DNA of 64,000 nucleotides. Source: DASYXT01 sp035934555 (lineage in GTDB: Bacteria > Verrucomicrobiota > Verrucomicrobiia > Limisphaerales > UBA8199). Below are positions 23,560-32,671 of this stretch, one piece after another. Location of the stretch: assembly GCA_035934555.1 (NCBI GenBank), contig DASYXT010000018.1:1-64000 (forward strand), in the 5' to 3' direction. The first letter of the stretch is position 1. Each line of letters begins with the position of its first letter. Below the pieces are notes generated by a model that was not told the origin of the DNA, made no database searches, and was given only the letters and a program-made list of their open reading frames with translations. A program made the translations under genes and the position numbers.

Positions 23560-24823
23560 AGCGCAGCGCCTCCACGGGCTTGAGCCGGCCCGCCCGCCAG
23601 GCCGGTATCACTCCCCCAAGCAGGCAAATCAAAAATGCGCTGCCGCAAATCACGATAATGTCACGCGGCACGATCAGCGCCGGTAATTTGGTGAAACCGT
23701 AAATCGACGGGGGGAAAAGTTGGAACCCGACGGCCCAATCCATAAACGCGAGGAACTGGTTGCGATAAGTCAATAACAACCGGCCGAGGCCAAAGCCGAG
23801 CGCGACGCCCACCAAGCCAACCACGCCACCCTGGCTTAAGAACAAGCCGGCGACTTGCAGGTCGGTGGCGCCGAGGGCCTTGAGCATGCCGATCTCGCGC
23901 GTCTTCTGCACTACAAAGGTGATCAGCGCGCTCAGAATGCACAATGCCGCCACAATCATGATGAAGAACAGCAGGTAGAACATCACGTTTTTCTCAACCA
24001 CGACCGCGCCCAGCAGACTGGCGTTTTCCTCCATCCAGGTTGTCACGCGAAAATCAGGGCCGAGCAGGCGTTCGATCTGGCGTTGGACCTCGGGCGCCTG
24101 GTAGGGATTCTTCAGCAGCACGAAAAGCCCATGGACGCTGTCGTCGAGAGCGTAGAGTTCTTGCGCGTCCTGCAGTGAGGTAATGATAAATGTGGCGTCA
24201 TACTCGAAATAGCCGACGTTAAAAATACCAGTGATGGTGTATTCGTTGGGCAAATCGATGTGCTCGTGCCGCTTGCCGCGGTCTTCCTCCATTCGCTTCA
24301 GTTCGGCCGGCGAGTAAATTAAAAGGCGATCGCCCACGCTTAACCCCATGTTGCTGGCAAATTCGCTGCCGACCAGCACGCTGCCCTGGCTTAAATCGAA
24401 TTTACCTTCGACCATGTTCGTGGCCAGGCCGGTTAGTTGGGATTCGAGCCGCGGGTCAATCCCGCGCAAATACGGCGCATTGACTTGCGGTTGGCCGTTG
24501 TCGGGTTCCGTCTCAACCAGCACAGGTCCCAGCACATAGGGCGCGACGACTCGCACCTGCGCGTTGCTGCCGATGCTCCGCATCAGTTGCCGGTAACCGG
24601 TCATCGCCTCGCCCTGAGCCATTACTCGCAAATGTGGGTTGAACCCAAGAATCTTTTGGCGCAACTCCTGGTCGAAGCCGCTCATGACGCTGATAACGAT
24701 GATGAGCACCGCCACGCCCAAAGTAACGCCCAGCACGGAAATCAACGTGATAACCGAGACGAACGTCCTTTTGGGCCGCAGGTATCGCAACGCCAGCAGC
24801 AACTCAAAGGGCAAGCGCGACAT
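23552..24823 (-). CDS. lolC: LolC/LolE-family lipoprotein-releasing permease
   Basis: A 423-residue permease with one N-terminal membrane helix ('TFVSVITLISVLGVTLGVAV'), a ~230-residue periplasmic MacB-like domain, and three C-terminal helices (about 275-300, 318-340, 375-400). The motif KTREIGMLKALGAT is the coupling-helix region that contacts the ATPase. It is immediately followed by lolD. Only one permease gene is present, so a homodimer (LolF-like arrangement) is possible. No LolA or LolB was found in the window. Confidence 0.85.
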   Translation of the reverse strand: MSRLPFELLLALRYLRPKRTFVSVITLISVLGVTLGVAVLIIVISVMSGFDQELRQKILGFNPHLRVMAQGEAMTGYRQLMRSIGSNAQVRVVAPYVLGPVLVETEPDNGQPQVNAPYLRGIDPRLESQLTGLATNMVEGKFDLSQGSVLVGSEFASNMGLSVGDRLLIYSPAELKRMEEDRGKRHEHIDLPNEYTITGIFNVGYFEYDATFIITSLQDAQELYALDDSVHGLFVLLKNPYQAPEVQRQIERLLGPDFRVTTWMEENASLLGAVVVEKNVMFYLLFFIMIVAALCILSALITFVVQKTREIGMLKALGATDLQVAGLFLSQGGVVGLVGVALGFGLGRLLLTYRNQFLAFMDWAVGFQLFPPSIYGFTKLPALIVPRDIIVICGSAFLICLLGGVIPAWRAGRLKPVEALRYE

Positions 24824-24870
24824 TGGCCGCCAAGCTAAAGCCTGCCAGGGCCGGTTGTCAACGCAACGGG

Positions 24871-24988
24871 GCGCGCGGAGCGCGGACTTTAGCTTTAGTC
24901 CGCAGCAACTGTCGGACGGAACACGGCGGGATAATGTCGCGGGGCGCTTGGGCGTAAGGGTGTTGCTGCGGACTAAAGTCCGCGCGCC
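24871..24988. repeat. Large inverted repeat, GCGGAC family, copy pair 1
   Basis: Arm 24871-24908 (GAGCGCGGACTTT...AGTCCGCAGCAAC) and arm 24961-24988 (GTTGCTGCGGACTAAAGTCC...) are inverted around a ~50-bp centre. Each arm is itself a hairpin (GCGGACT/AGTCCGC). It fills the gap between lolC and gspK and may act as a transcript end. Related copies lie at 30488-30514 (single) and 46843-46966 (pair). Confidence 0.75.
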
Positions 24989-24993
24989 GGGGG

Positions 24994-26139
24994 CTAATCC
25001 GTCCAGTAGAAGTTCAGCACTTTGATGCCGCGCGGATTGCCCGGAGGGCGGCCGACGACGCCGATGAAATGGCGATGGTACCCGGCCACCTGCGCATCGA
25101 CATGGACTTCGAAGGTGTAACTGCGTACATCGCAGAATTGTTGGATCTGCTGCGACATAATCGGCGTGACCTGGGGCACTCGTTGGACCTGGGCGACGCT
25201 CCGGTACGGTCCCATTAAACCGCTGCCGTCATCCTCGCCCGAGCGCGCTCCGACAATCCCCTCGGCGGCTTCACGCGGCACACCGGGGATTAACTGCAAG
25301 ACTTCAGCCGAGGCGGTATTGAGATTGATTTTGCCAAGTGAGAGGGGGGTGAACAGGTTGGTGAATCCGATGGGCACCGGGTTGACGATTGGCGCGCGGC
25401 TCGCCTGCGGCATAAAACGGTTGGGCTGATAATTGGTCGCCGCCAGCCCGTAATACAGTTCCGGTGTGACTCCTTTGATCAGCAGCAGCTCGGACATGTC
25501 GTCGATCGGCCCGTTCTTGCAGTGGTACGGCGGGTCGAGGCTCTGGTAATAATCATCCTTGGCGCCCTGGACGCGGTGGGAAGCGGTGTTGGGGTCGATC
25601 CAATCCTGGATAGAATTGACTACCGGCGTGACTTCGCCGGCATCGGCTCCCATCAGCATCAGCGCCTGCTGAAGAATGGGTTCGGTGGCGACATTGATGT
25701 TGGCCTTGCTCTCCAGATCGACAATTGTCCAGGTGGCCAAGCCATCTTTGGTGTCGATTTCATGGCGGAACCCGGCCAGCGGGCTGTTCGAGGTGCCGAT
25801 GCCACCGGGGCCACCGGCCCACACCTGGTCCAGCCCGTCGTAAGGCTCCTGGGCGATCATGTATTGCTGCGCCAGTTCCCAACGCGCGCATTCAACCGCA
25901 GAGCGCCCAAGCCATTCCAGTTCCGTCTCGCTATTGGCGTTGCGCGCGAGGCGCGTCTCCACTTTCATCGACAGCGCAAAACCGCCCGCCAACATCGTCA
26001 GGACAAAGATGGAAATCATGACAATGATCAACGCGATGCCGGACTGAGACGAAGCGTTGAAACGGTTGCCCGGCTCTGGCGGCCGCAGGACACCCCGTTG
26101 AAGCCGGGTGTGAATGAAAGTGGTGCCAGGCGCCTTCAT
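24994..26139 (-). CDS. gspK: Type II secretion/pilus minor pseudopilin GspK-like
   Basis: A 381-residue protein. After a long leader the pilin-type helix is 'GIALIIVMISIFVLTMLAGG' (about 36-56). GspK features follow: the globular helical domain with 'WTIVDLESKANINVATEPIL' and 'DWIDPNTASH', and a helix-hairpin-helix-like segment 'INLNTASAEVLQLIPG' near residue 285. GspK caps the pseudopilus tip with GspI and GspJ. It is last in an operon gspF-H-I-J-K, starting 1 bp after gspJ ends. Confidence 0.82.
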   Translation of the reverse strand: MKAPGTTFIHTRLQRGVLRPPEPGNRFNASSQSGIALIIVMISIFVLTMLAGGFALSMKVETRLARNANSETELEWLGRSAVECARWELAQQYMIAQEPYDGLDQVWAGGPGGIGTSNSPLAGFRHEIDTKDGLATWTIVDLESKANINVATEPILQQALMLMGADAGEVTPVVNSIQDWIDPNTASHRVQGAKDDYYQSLDPPYHCKNGPIDDMSELLLIKGVTPELYYGLAATNYQPNRFMPQASRAPIVNPVPIGFTNLFTPLSLGKINLNTASAEVLQLIPGVPREAAEGIVGARSGEDDGSGLMGPYRSVAQVQRVPQVTPIMSQQIQQFCDVRSYTFEVHVDAQVAGYHRHFIGVVGRPPGNPRGIKVLNFYWTD

Positions 26140-26140
26140 G

Positions 26141-27007
26141 TCAATGCGGCAGCGGTTGAGAGCCCGGATAGCCCTGCTGACCCGGAGTAAGTTGTCCCGG
26201 AATCTGGCCAGGCACTTGCCCGGGCCCTGGTTGGAGTTGCTGGCCGGGCATGAGGCCAGGCAAACGCGGCACCTGGAATCCCGGCTGGACCATCATCGAG
26301 GGCAAACTGACAATGCGCACGATCTGTTCGCGGGCTTTCCTCGCCGAGAGCGGATTATCGGCAATCTCAAGGCTGACTTTTACCATCACCGGCAATTGAT
26401 TCGTTTGCTTCCACTCATCCGTCCAGTCCTGGAGCTGGAGGTCCCAAAACTCGGTCTTGAACGATTTCACGTCTTTGGCCAGAACCAATGGGAACTCCTG
26501 CTCGTCCTTGTCCATGTCCATCAGCAACGGCTGCTGCCGCAGCATCAGGTCGCTCGTGCCGTCGCGGCCTTTCTCGACGGTAAAGGTGACACGGCGCACA
26601 GTGAAATCGCCAAACTTGCCGCTGCGCGGGAACGATGGACCCAGGTGCGTAACAAAGCTCAAGCTGGAATTATCGCCGTTCTCCGCATCAAAGAAATAGT
26701 ACTGCTGGTTGGCGGCAAACGACACCGCCGAGCCCAGCGATTCTTCGATGGTGCGCGAGGCCATGCGCGCGCGTTGCACTGCGGCGGCGGTTTCGGTGCC
26801 GACTTTCGACGCGCGAAGGATCGCGGTCCAACTCGAATAGATCGCCGCCAGCACTAAGGAGAGGATTCCCATCGCGATCAGGATTTCCACCAGCGTGAAA
26901 CCGCGCCGCGCGCGCGCACGCAGGAAAGCCAATCGTGCAGAGTGCTGGTCTGCGCGCGACAGGGGGCCATCGCCGCTGCGGGGGGTTGGTTTAGCGCCGA
27001 GTTTCAT
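26141..27007 (-). CDS. gspJ: Minor pseudopilin GspJ-like
   Basis: A 288-residue prepilin-type protein. The cleavage/methylation motif is RRGFTLVEILIAMGILSLVL (about 34-54), with the G/F cut and Glu at +5. The globular domain has the GspJ-like region 'RARMASRTIEESLGSAVSFA'. The C-terminal ~50 residues are Gln/Pro/Gly-rich (GQQLQPGPGQVPGQIPGQLT), a low-complexity tail unusual for the family. It is translationally coupled to gspI (one-base overlap at 27007). Confidence 0.78.
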   Translation of the reverse strand: MKLGAKPTPRSGDGPLSRADQHSARLAFLRARARRGFTLVEILIAMGILSLVLAAIYSSWTAILRASKVGTETAAAVQRARMASRTIEESLGSAVSFAANQQYYFFDAENGDNSSLSFVTHLGPSFPRSGKFGDFTVRRVTFTVEKGRDGTSDLMLRQQPLLMDMDKDEQEFPLVLAKDVKSFKTEFWDLQLQDWTDEWKQTNQLPVMVKVSLEIADNPLSARKAREQIVRIVSLPSMMVQPGFQVPRLPGLMPGQQLQPGPGQVPGQIPGQLTPGQQGYPGSQPLPH

Positions 27008-27516
27008 CAGTGCAGGTTCAGCCCTCCGGGACCGGATTTGGCGTCCGGGGAATAGACCCAGATGCTGAGAGTGTCGAAAGGTTTTTGGAGCCCGCGCTTG
27101 TTGACCACGATGTCCACCTGCAGCAGGCCGTTGGTCATGTATTCGCTGCTGGAGAACTCATAAGAGAAATCCGGGTAGGTGTCGCCGAAATCGCCGGAGC
27201 CGGAGATGTCTGCCTGGCGGTTGGTCTTGAGCATTTGAAAAATCTGGGAGGCGGCCATCCCGGCATCGACGTCCCCGCGCTGCAGTGCGCGCGCATTGCG
27301 CAGCGTGCCCGCCACCAACGCCAGGATGGCAAAGGTGGCCATGAAGAAAATGCCGCAAGCGATCATGACTTCAATCAGCGTGAACGCGGCGATGCGGCGC
27401 TCAAAGCCGCGGAATGCGGCAGCGTGCAGCGGAGAGCCCGGGTGAAGGGGCGTCAGAGTCGGCGCATTCCCACTTTTTAAATCGCGCGTCCTCACCGGAA
27501 TTTCCTCACATCCCAT
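27007..27516 (-). CDS. gspI: Minor pseudopilin GspI-like
   Basis: A 169-residue prepilin-type protein with the motif RRIAAFTLIEVMIACGIFFM (about 39-60). The residue before the Phe is Ala instead of Gly, which some prepilin peptidases accept. The leader is long (~43 residues). Size and position between gspH and gspJ support GspI. It overlaps gspH by 25 bp and gspJ by one base, a tightly coupled arrangement. Confidence 0.72.
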   Translation of the reverse strand: MGCEEIPVRTRDLKSGNAPTLTPLHPGSPLHAAAFRGFERRIAAFTLIEVMIACGIFFMATFAILALVAGTLRNARALQRGDVDAGMAASQIFQMLKTNRQADISGSGDFGDTYPDFSYEFSSSEYMTNGLLQVDIVVNKRGLQKPFDTLSIWVYSPDAKSGPGGLNLH

Positions 27517-28100
27517 TCAACCGAGGCCAGGCCGGTGGTCACTTCGAGCAGGATTTCGCAACGCTGGTTCTGGTCCGACAACAGGAAGAGCGACATCTCG
27601 TCGGAAGTGCCGTTCGGGAAGAACCGGACGCGGGCGGTCTCGGCGTCGCGGAACCCACCGGGGATTTTGTTGATATCGAGTTCCTCGATGATGACCTCGC
27701 GCGGAAGCTGGGTCGAAAGACCCGAAGCCGGCACCGGGGGCGGGTTTATTTGGACGGGGACCGTGGGGTCGGTATTGGACTGGACTGGGGCAGCAGCGGC
27801 GCCCGAAACCTCGAGCCGGCCATCACGCGGATGCAGTACCACGTCCACTTGCCGGTCCTGGAGGATTGCCAGCCGCCGGGCGTTGCTGCAGACCTCGACC
27901 ACACCGGAAATGGCCTTGGCCATCGGCGCTTTGTGCCACACCTTCCACACCAGCGGCACGCCCATGGCCATGATGATGCCCATGATGCACACCACAATCA
28001 TGATCTCCAGCAGCGTGAAGCCTCTGGATAACGCGGATGGCAAATCTGCGCTAGGGGTTCGCCCTCTCCAGCCATCATATGGTCTTCCCCGGCGCATCAA
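27492..28100 (-). CDS. gspH: Minor pseudopilin GspH/FimT-like
   Basis: A 202-residue prepilin-type protein with SRGFTLLEIMIVVCIMGIIM (about 25-44). The following 'AISGVVEVCSNARRLAILQD' and 'VDVVLHPRDGRLEV' resemble GspH/FimT, which link the pseudopilus shaft to its tip. It follows gspF with a 4-bp overlap and precedes gspI with a 25-bp overlap. No major pseudopilin gspG is present in the cluster. Confidence 0.72.
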   Translation of the reverse strand: MMRRGRPYDGWRGRTPSADLPSALSRGFTLLEIMIVVCIMGIIMAMGVPLVWKVWHKAPMAKAISGVVEVCSNARRLAILQDRQVDVVLHPRDGRLEVSGAAAAPVQSNTDPTVPVQINPPPVPASGLSTQLPREVIIEELDINKIPGGFRDAETARVRFFPNGTSDEMSLFLLSDQNQRCEILLEVTTGLASVEWDVRKFR

Positions 28101-29371
28101 CGGGCAATATTTGCGGTCATGGCGAACATGGCGGACAGCACGCTCAAGAGCAGGAAACCGACTCCGGCCGCCATGACGACGATCATGACCGGTTCAATCA
28201 TGTTCATCATCACCTTGAGCGCGTTGCTCAGTTCGTTTTCGTAGGTGTCGGCGACATTTTTCAGCGCGCCGGGCACGTCGCCGGTATCTTCGCCTATTTT
28301 CACCAGGTCCACCATGAGTTGCGGGAATACTTTGCAGCGGGCCAGCGGCTGAGCGATGGTTTTACCGTCGGTGACCTCCTCGCGGGTTTTGCTGATGGCT
28401 TCTTTGACGATGCAATTGGGAATGATCTGTTCGGTAATTTTCAGGGCTGTCAGCACGGGCACGCCGTTCTCGAGCAGCGTCGAGAGGGTGCGGGCGAATT
28501 GGCCGAACAGGTTCAACTTGATAACCTTGCCGACGACCGGTGCGCTCATCTTCCATTGATCGAGCTTGCGCCGGCCTTCTGTGCTGGCCTGGAACCGTTT
28601 GAAAAGGATTATCATCACCACGACCGAGCAGAGCATCAGCCACCAGTAATGGGAGAAGGCGTTGCTGATGCCGATCAGGATTTGCGTCATCATCGGCAGC
28701 GGGACATTCATGCCATCGAAAATGCTCATGAACTTCGGCAGCATATAGCTCATGAAAAAGAACATGATCCCGATGCCCACCACGCCAACGAACGCAGGAT
28801 AAATCAGCGCCGAAGAGAATTTGGACTGCACCTGCGCAAAGCGATCGAAATGATCCGCCATGCGACGCAGCACATCGACCAGCGCGCCGCTGGATTCGCC
28901 GGCGCGGACCATGTTGATGTAAAGGTCGGAAAAGATGCGGGGCTGCTTGGCCATGGCATCGGAAAGGCTGCGGCCTTCCATGACGTCCTGCCGCAGCTCA
29001 CGGCTGACATCGGCGGGAATCCCTTTGGTTTCCAGGTGGGTCATGCTGTTCAGCGCGACCGTCAGCGGCATGCCCGAATTCAGCAGGTTCGCAAGCTGCT
29101 GGGTGAAGGTGGCCAGTTCCTGCAGCTTGGGTTTGCGCTTTTGTGATAGCGCGGTGCGCAGCGTCGGCGGCAACATGGCCTTCCAATCGGCTTTCTGTCG
29201 TCCTGGGCGTTCGGCGAGCGCCAGCGCGCCGCCTTTGGCCGCATCGACGAACACCGGGAACAAACCCAGCCGCTCAATTTGGATCAGTGCGGCCGAGCGA
29301 TCGGCCACTTCCAAAACGCCTTCTACCACCTCGCCGGTACGGCGCCGGGCTTTGTACGAAAATTGCGGCAT
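28097..29371 (-). CDS. gspF: Type II secretion/type IV pilus inner-membrane platform protein
   Basis: A 424-residue GspF/PilC protein. The N-terminus (MPQFSYKARRRTGEVVEGVL) is the standard start. Two T2SSF domains are visible, 'FTQQLANLLNSGMPLTVALN' near residue 95 and 'FARTLSTLLENGVPVLTALK' near 290, each followed by membrane helices (about 190-212, 240-262, 395-418). It is the inner-membrane anchor that works with the assembly ATPase GspE. It is the first gene of the operon running to gspK; gspE, gspD and gspG are absent from the window. Confidence 0.88.
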   Translation of the reverse strand: MPQFSYKARRRTGEVVEGVLEVADRSAALIQIERLGLFPVFVDAAKGGALALAERPGRQKADWKAMLPPTLRTALSQKRKPKLQELATFTQQLANLLNSGMPLTVALNSMTHLETKGIPADVSRELRQDVMEGRSLSDAMAKQPRIFSDLYINMVRAGESSGALVDVLRRMADHFDRFAQVQSKFSSALIYPAFVGVVGIGIMFFFMSYMLPKFMSIFDGMNVPLPMMTQILIGISNAFSHYWWLMLCSVVVMIILFKRFQASTEGRRKLDQWKMSAPVVGKVIKLNLFGQFARTLSTLLENGVPVLTALKITEQIIPNCIVKEAISKTREEVTDGKTIAQPLARCKVFPQLMVDLVKIGEDTGDVPGALKNVADTYENELSNALKVMMNMIEPVMIVVMAAGVGFLLLSVLSAMFAMTANIAR

Positions 29372-29585
29372 AGCTGCTTCTACTTAAACCACAAATTTAG
29401 CGGAAAGTTGCGTTATTCCAAGCGGGTTTTTGGCCACAAAGTCGAGAGACATCCCTCAAATGCTATCCTTTGGCGCGAGTTGTGCGCAATGTTTGGAGCC
29501 GCCGCAAGCCTCGACAGCGGTATCGCCGCGCCTTGGTTGCGGGCCTGAGGCCGGCTCAGCCAGGACGGCGCGCGCGACCCAGCGG

Positions 29586-30461
29586 CTACCGTTGTGGCTT
29601 GAGCGTTTCGTTGGTGCTGCCCCGCCGGTATCCCTGCAGGTCGAGCGTCACGTGGGCGTACCCGACTTGCTTCAGCGCGTCGGCGACTTTCTGCGAAATA
29701 CCGTCTCCGAGGAATTTACGCAACTCAGCGGGACCGACTTCAATTCGGGCCAGGTGGAGCACCGGAGAGGGCGCGGTCGAGGCGGGCGCAGTTTGAGTCA
29801 CCAATTCATGATGCCGCACGCGGACATCGTAGAATCCCAGATCGCGCAGGAGGTTCTCGGCTTGCTCGATCATGCGCAGCTTCGCCGGAGTGACTGGCTG
29901 ACCGTAGGGCACGCGCGAGCTCAGGCAGGCCATCTGGGGTTTCTCAGCCGTGGGCAAACCCAAGTCGGCCGACAGCCGCCGAATATCGCTCTTGGTCAGG
30001 CCCGCTTCCTTCAGAGGCGCGCGCACCTGAAACTCCGTGGCGGCCTGCGCGCCCGGGCGGTAATCGCCGATATCGCTGGCGTTTTCTCCATAGGCAATCA
30101 CCGCGAAGCCCTCGGCCTTGGCCAGTGGCGTCAATTCGGTGAAGAGCTCGTGTTTGCAGAAGTAGCAACGGTTGTTGGGATTGGCCAGATACTCGGGATT
30201 ATCAAACTCGCCGGTCTTCACCACCCGCACCGGGAAGTGAAACCGCTCAGCCAAATCAACGGCTTCCTTCAATTCGCGCCGTGGCAGGCTCGGCGAATCG
30301 GCAATCACCGCCAGCGCGCGCTCACCCAGAACCTCTCGCGCCACGTAAGCCAGAAACACCGAGTCCACCCCGCCCGAATAAGCCACAAGACAGGACCCGT
30401 AGGACCGCAAAAGCGCGCGCAATTGTTCGTATTTGTCCGGCACCACACTCCACAGTGCCAT
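29586..30461 (-). CDS. larE: LarE-type ATP-dependent sacrificial sulfur transferase
   Basis: A 291-residue PP-loop enzyme. The ATP motif is AYSGGVDSVFLAYVA (about 27-41). The sulfur-donor cysteine lies in QMACLSSRVPYGQPV, the family's conserved C-L-x-S-R-x-P-Y-G site. An additional pair, NRCYFCKHELF (near 108), matches the cysteine-rich subgroup, in which three cysteines have been linked to a [4Fe-4S] cluster. LarE thiolates the nicotinic-acid-derived precursor of the nickel-pincer cofactor. No larA, larB or larC was found here, so any partner is elsewhere. Confidence 0.85.
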   Translation of the reverse strand: MALWSVVPDKYEQLRALLRSYGSCLVAYSGGVDSVFLAYVAREVLGERALAVIADSPSLPRRELKEAVDLAERFHFPVRVVKTGEFDNPEYLANPNNRCYFCKHELFTELTPLAKAEGFAVIAYGENASDIGDYRPGAQAATEFQVRAPLKEAGLTKSDIRRLSADLGLPTAEKPQMACLSSRVPYGQPVTPAKLRMIEQAENLLRDLGFYDVRVRHHELVTQTAPASTAPSPVLHLARIEVGPAELRKFLGDGISQKVADALKQVGYAHVTLDLQGYRRGSTNETLKPQR

Positions 30462-30487
30462 TTTACGAGGCGCGTGTCGAGTGCGCC

Positions 30488-30514
30488 GGAGCGCGGACTT
30501 TCAGTCCGCAGCAA
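30488..30514. repeat. Single GCGGAC-family hairpin
   Basis: GGAGCGCGGACTTTCAGTCC followed by GCAGCAA: one half of the inverted-repeat family seen as pairs at 24871-24988 and 46843-46966. It lies 27 bases upstream of the larE start codon, on the 5' side of the gene. Confidence 0.6.
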
Positions 30515-30669
30515 CCGTTGAATACCAACCGTGCGGCGAATATTATCAACGCCGGCTTCCATTGGCGCGGTGCGGCGGCTTGAAGGCGACAGCAGTCCGC
30601 GCTGTGATTTGGAATCGGCTGATTTGGAATCGGCTTGACCGGCTGGGTGACTGTGATTGGATAGGCCCA

Positions 30670-31059
30670 ATGAAAAATTTGCATTTTGGATTGATGCTTT
30701 TGGCGGCAGTTTTGGTTGCCGGTTGCGTCAGCACCGTCAACGAGCGGACCGCCGCCGGATTTCCCTTCATCAAGGACCGCGTCGAAGGCCGGTATGCGCG
30801 GTCCGTGGACCAGGTGTTCGACGCGGCTAAAGATGTGGTCCGGCGTAATGGCGTGCTGGTGCGCGATAGCAATGTGTATTCGACCAACATCGTGAAAACA
30901 CTCGAAGGCAAGGTGAACCAGCGCAGTGTTTGGATGCGCATCGAGCCGGTGGACCCGAAAATCACGTCGGTGATCGTGCAAACGCGCACGCCCGGCGGCG
31001 GCTCGGATTTGGACCTCGCGCACGAGCTGGAAAAAGAAATCGCGCTGGAACTAAAATAG
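30670..31059 (+). CDS. Small outer-membrane-type lipoprotein
   Basis: A 129-residue lipoprotein. The ATG at 30670 gives MKNLHFGLMLLAAVLVAGCV, with lipobox LVAG-C19; the longer frame upstream lacks a leader. The mature part, 'VEGRYARSVDQVFDAAKDVV' then 'VWMRIEPVDPKITSVIVQTR', has the size and pattern of DUF3568-like periplasmic lipoproteins, a match made by eye. Function unknown. It is a monocistronic gene followed by a repeat-filled gap. Confidence 0.75.
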   Translation: MKNLHFGLMLLAAVLVAGCVSTVNERTAAGFPFIKDRVEGRYARSVDQVFDAAKDVVRRNGVLVRDSNVYSTNIVKTLEGKVNQRSVWMRIEPVDPKITSVIVQTRTPGGGSDLDLAHELEKEIALELK

Positions 31060-31145
31060 CCTGCAACGGGAATAGGGTTGGGGTAGTGGCGCGCCAGGGT
31101 CCTGGACTATGCCAGCCCGCTGGTGCTTTGAAACCGGAGCTGGGC

Positions 31146-31366
31146 TCGAAAAGCGCCAGAGGGCTGGCGCAGTCCAAAACCTGGCGGCCTTGCGGAATCT
31201 GGTTCCTGGAAAGGGATGCTCCGCCGTTAGGGGTGCGGGTTAGGGTCCCGCTGCGAACGGAGCGAGCCATCGAAAAGCGCCAGGGGGCTGGCGCAGTCCA
31301 AAACCTGGCGGCGTTGCGGAGTCTGGTTCCCGGAAAGGCTGCTCCGCGGCAAGGGGTGCGGTTAGG
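31146..31366 (+). repeat. Two direct copies of a ~95-bp repeat (GCGCCAG family)
   Basis: Copies at 31146-31242 and 31270-31366, 124 bp apart. Both read TCGAAAAGCGCCAG(A/G)GGGCTGGCGCAGTCCAAAACCTGGCGG... with a GCGCCAG..CTGGCGC hairpin and a GGAAAGG...TGCTCCGC tail. The same core recurs, as an inverted pair, at 39395-39483. No gene is seen between 31060 and 31361. Confidence 0.75.
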
Positions 31367-32579
31367 GGCCGCCGCCGCGGAGGGAGCCTGGTCGTCCGGC
31401 TTTTAGGCCCAAGCGTTGGTCGTAGGTGCCAAGCTTTACCGATTCGTTCTTCTCTTTGGCTTTCAGCTCGAGGCGGAGCAAATCGATCCGCTTGCGCGCG
31501 TTGTCAGCCGCCGAATGATTTGGGTCAATGTCGATAATACGCTGGAGGGTTTCGCGAATGGGTTCGTACTCGGCGCCGGAGCGGACCTGTAGGTCGGCGA
31601 GGAGATTAAGCCAGCGCACAATCAACTTGGTAGGCCGGTGAGGCTGCTGGATGAGTTGCTCCATCTGGTCCGCAGCAAGATCGAGCCGCTGGTAATGGTC
31701 GGCATAGATCGCCGCCAATTGTTCCCGCGCGTCCGCATCCAGCGGAAATTTCTCGAGGTGCTTCACATATTCGGCCGCCAATTGCGCCGGGTCTTTATCG
31801 GGCGGCTTAGCCCCGGCTGAGGCTTGGTCCAGCCCGAGGCGGCGCGGCCCTTCGGTGAGGGTGAATTTTTTTCGTTCATGTGGCGCCAATAGCATCTCGG
31901 CAGTGCCGAGGTGCGCGATGCGTTGCGCGGCTGTCAGCGCGTACTCCGTGTCGGGCAACAGCGCCACCACCTGTTCCAAGGCGCGGGCGGCAGCCTCGCG
32001 GTCCGGCCCGTAGCGCAGATGCCAATCCGCCAGCGAAAAAAGGGCGAAGGTGATGTTTTTCGGGGCGTGCCCGGGCTGGGCGCAAAACCGCTGAATGGTC
32101 AGTTCAGCTCCGGGCAGGTCCTTGAGGTCATCAGCTTGAATTTGCGCCAGCAGCATATGGCCTTCGAAATCGTTGGGAAACCGCGCAAGCTGCTGCCGGA
32201 TTTCGCTAATTGCTTCGAGGTACAAACCCCGCTTTTGCCTGGCTTGGGCGACGGAGTAAGCAGGGCGGTCTTCCGGCGGAATGTTGCCACCGTCGATGAG
32301 GTTGGTTAACGGTTTGATGAGCGTGGCGCCCAAATGTGGGGTCCAGAGAATCGAAAGGACGATGCCACAAACTGCGATGATAAAGGGGCCTAAAGGACCG
32401 AACCACGGAACCGAAACCGCAATCAGGAAAACGACTGGGCCGGTCAGCAGCCACTTGAAGATCATTTTGGGCGGGTCCTCGGCGTTTTTGACCGTCCGCA
32501 AAATGAACCAGCCCAAGCCGCTGCCCAGCACCAGCAGGACCAGGATGCCGCGGATGTAATCGGCTGTATAACCGTGCAT
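31362..32579 (-). CDS. Membrane-anchored TPR-type protein
   Basis: A 405-residue protein. The N-terminus has three hydrophobic segments (about 8-27, 41-60, 64-84). The rest is cytoplasmic or periplasmic helical repeat: 'YSVAQARQKRGLYLEAISEI', 'LARFPNDFEGHMLLAQIQAD', 'EYVKHLEKFPLDADAREQLA' and 'LQRIIDIDPNHSAADNARKR' read as TPR-like helices. The C-terminal tail is charged. It probably scaffolds an envelope complex. It is divergent from the small TPR gene at 32672; no closer family was recognised. Confidence 0.75.
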   Translation of the reverse strand: MHGYTADYIRGILVLLVLGSGLGWFILRTVKNAEDPPKMIFKWLLTGPVVFLIAVSVPWFGPLGPFIIAVCGIVLSILWTPHLGATLIKPLTNLIDGGNIPPEDRPAYSVAQARQKRGLYLEAISEIRQQLARFPNDFEGHMLLAQIQADDLKDLPGAELTIQRFCAQPGHAPKNITFALFSLADWHLRYGPDREAAARALEQVVALLPDTEYALTAAQRIAHLGTAEMLLAPHERKKFTLTEGPRRLGLDQASAGAKPPDKDPAQLAAEYVKHLEKFPLDADAREQLAAIYADHYQRLDLAADQMEQLIQQPHRPTKLIVRWLNLLADLQVRSGAEYEPIRETLQRIIDIDPNHSAADNARKRIDLLRLELKAKEKNESVKLGTYDQRLGLKAGRPGSLRGGGP

Positions 32580-32671
32580 CTATTCTTTGGACAGTGCAGA
32601 CAGGGGAACAGCACGAAGAAGTAAAGTCAACTCCGCCCTTGACGGGCTGCTGAAGCAGGCGAACAGAGATA

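Noticed and set aside
30433..30669. N-terminal extension of the small lipoprotein
   Set aside because: The ATG at 30670 gives a perfect lipoprotein leader; the upstream frame lacks one and reads through the GCGGAC repeat.
31146..31366. CRISPR-like direct repeats
   Set aside because: Only two copies, 124-bp period, with near-identical 'spacer' sequence; no cas genes. A dispersed intergenic repeat fits better.
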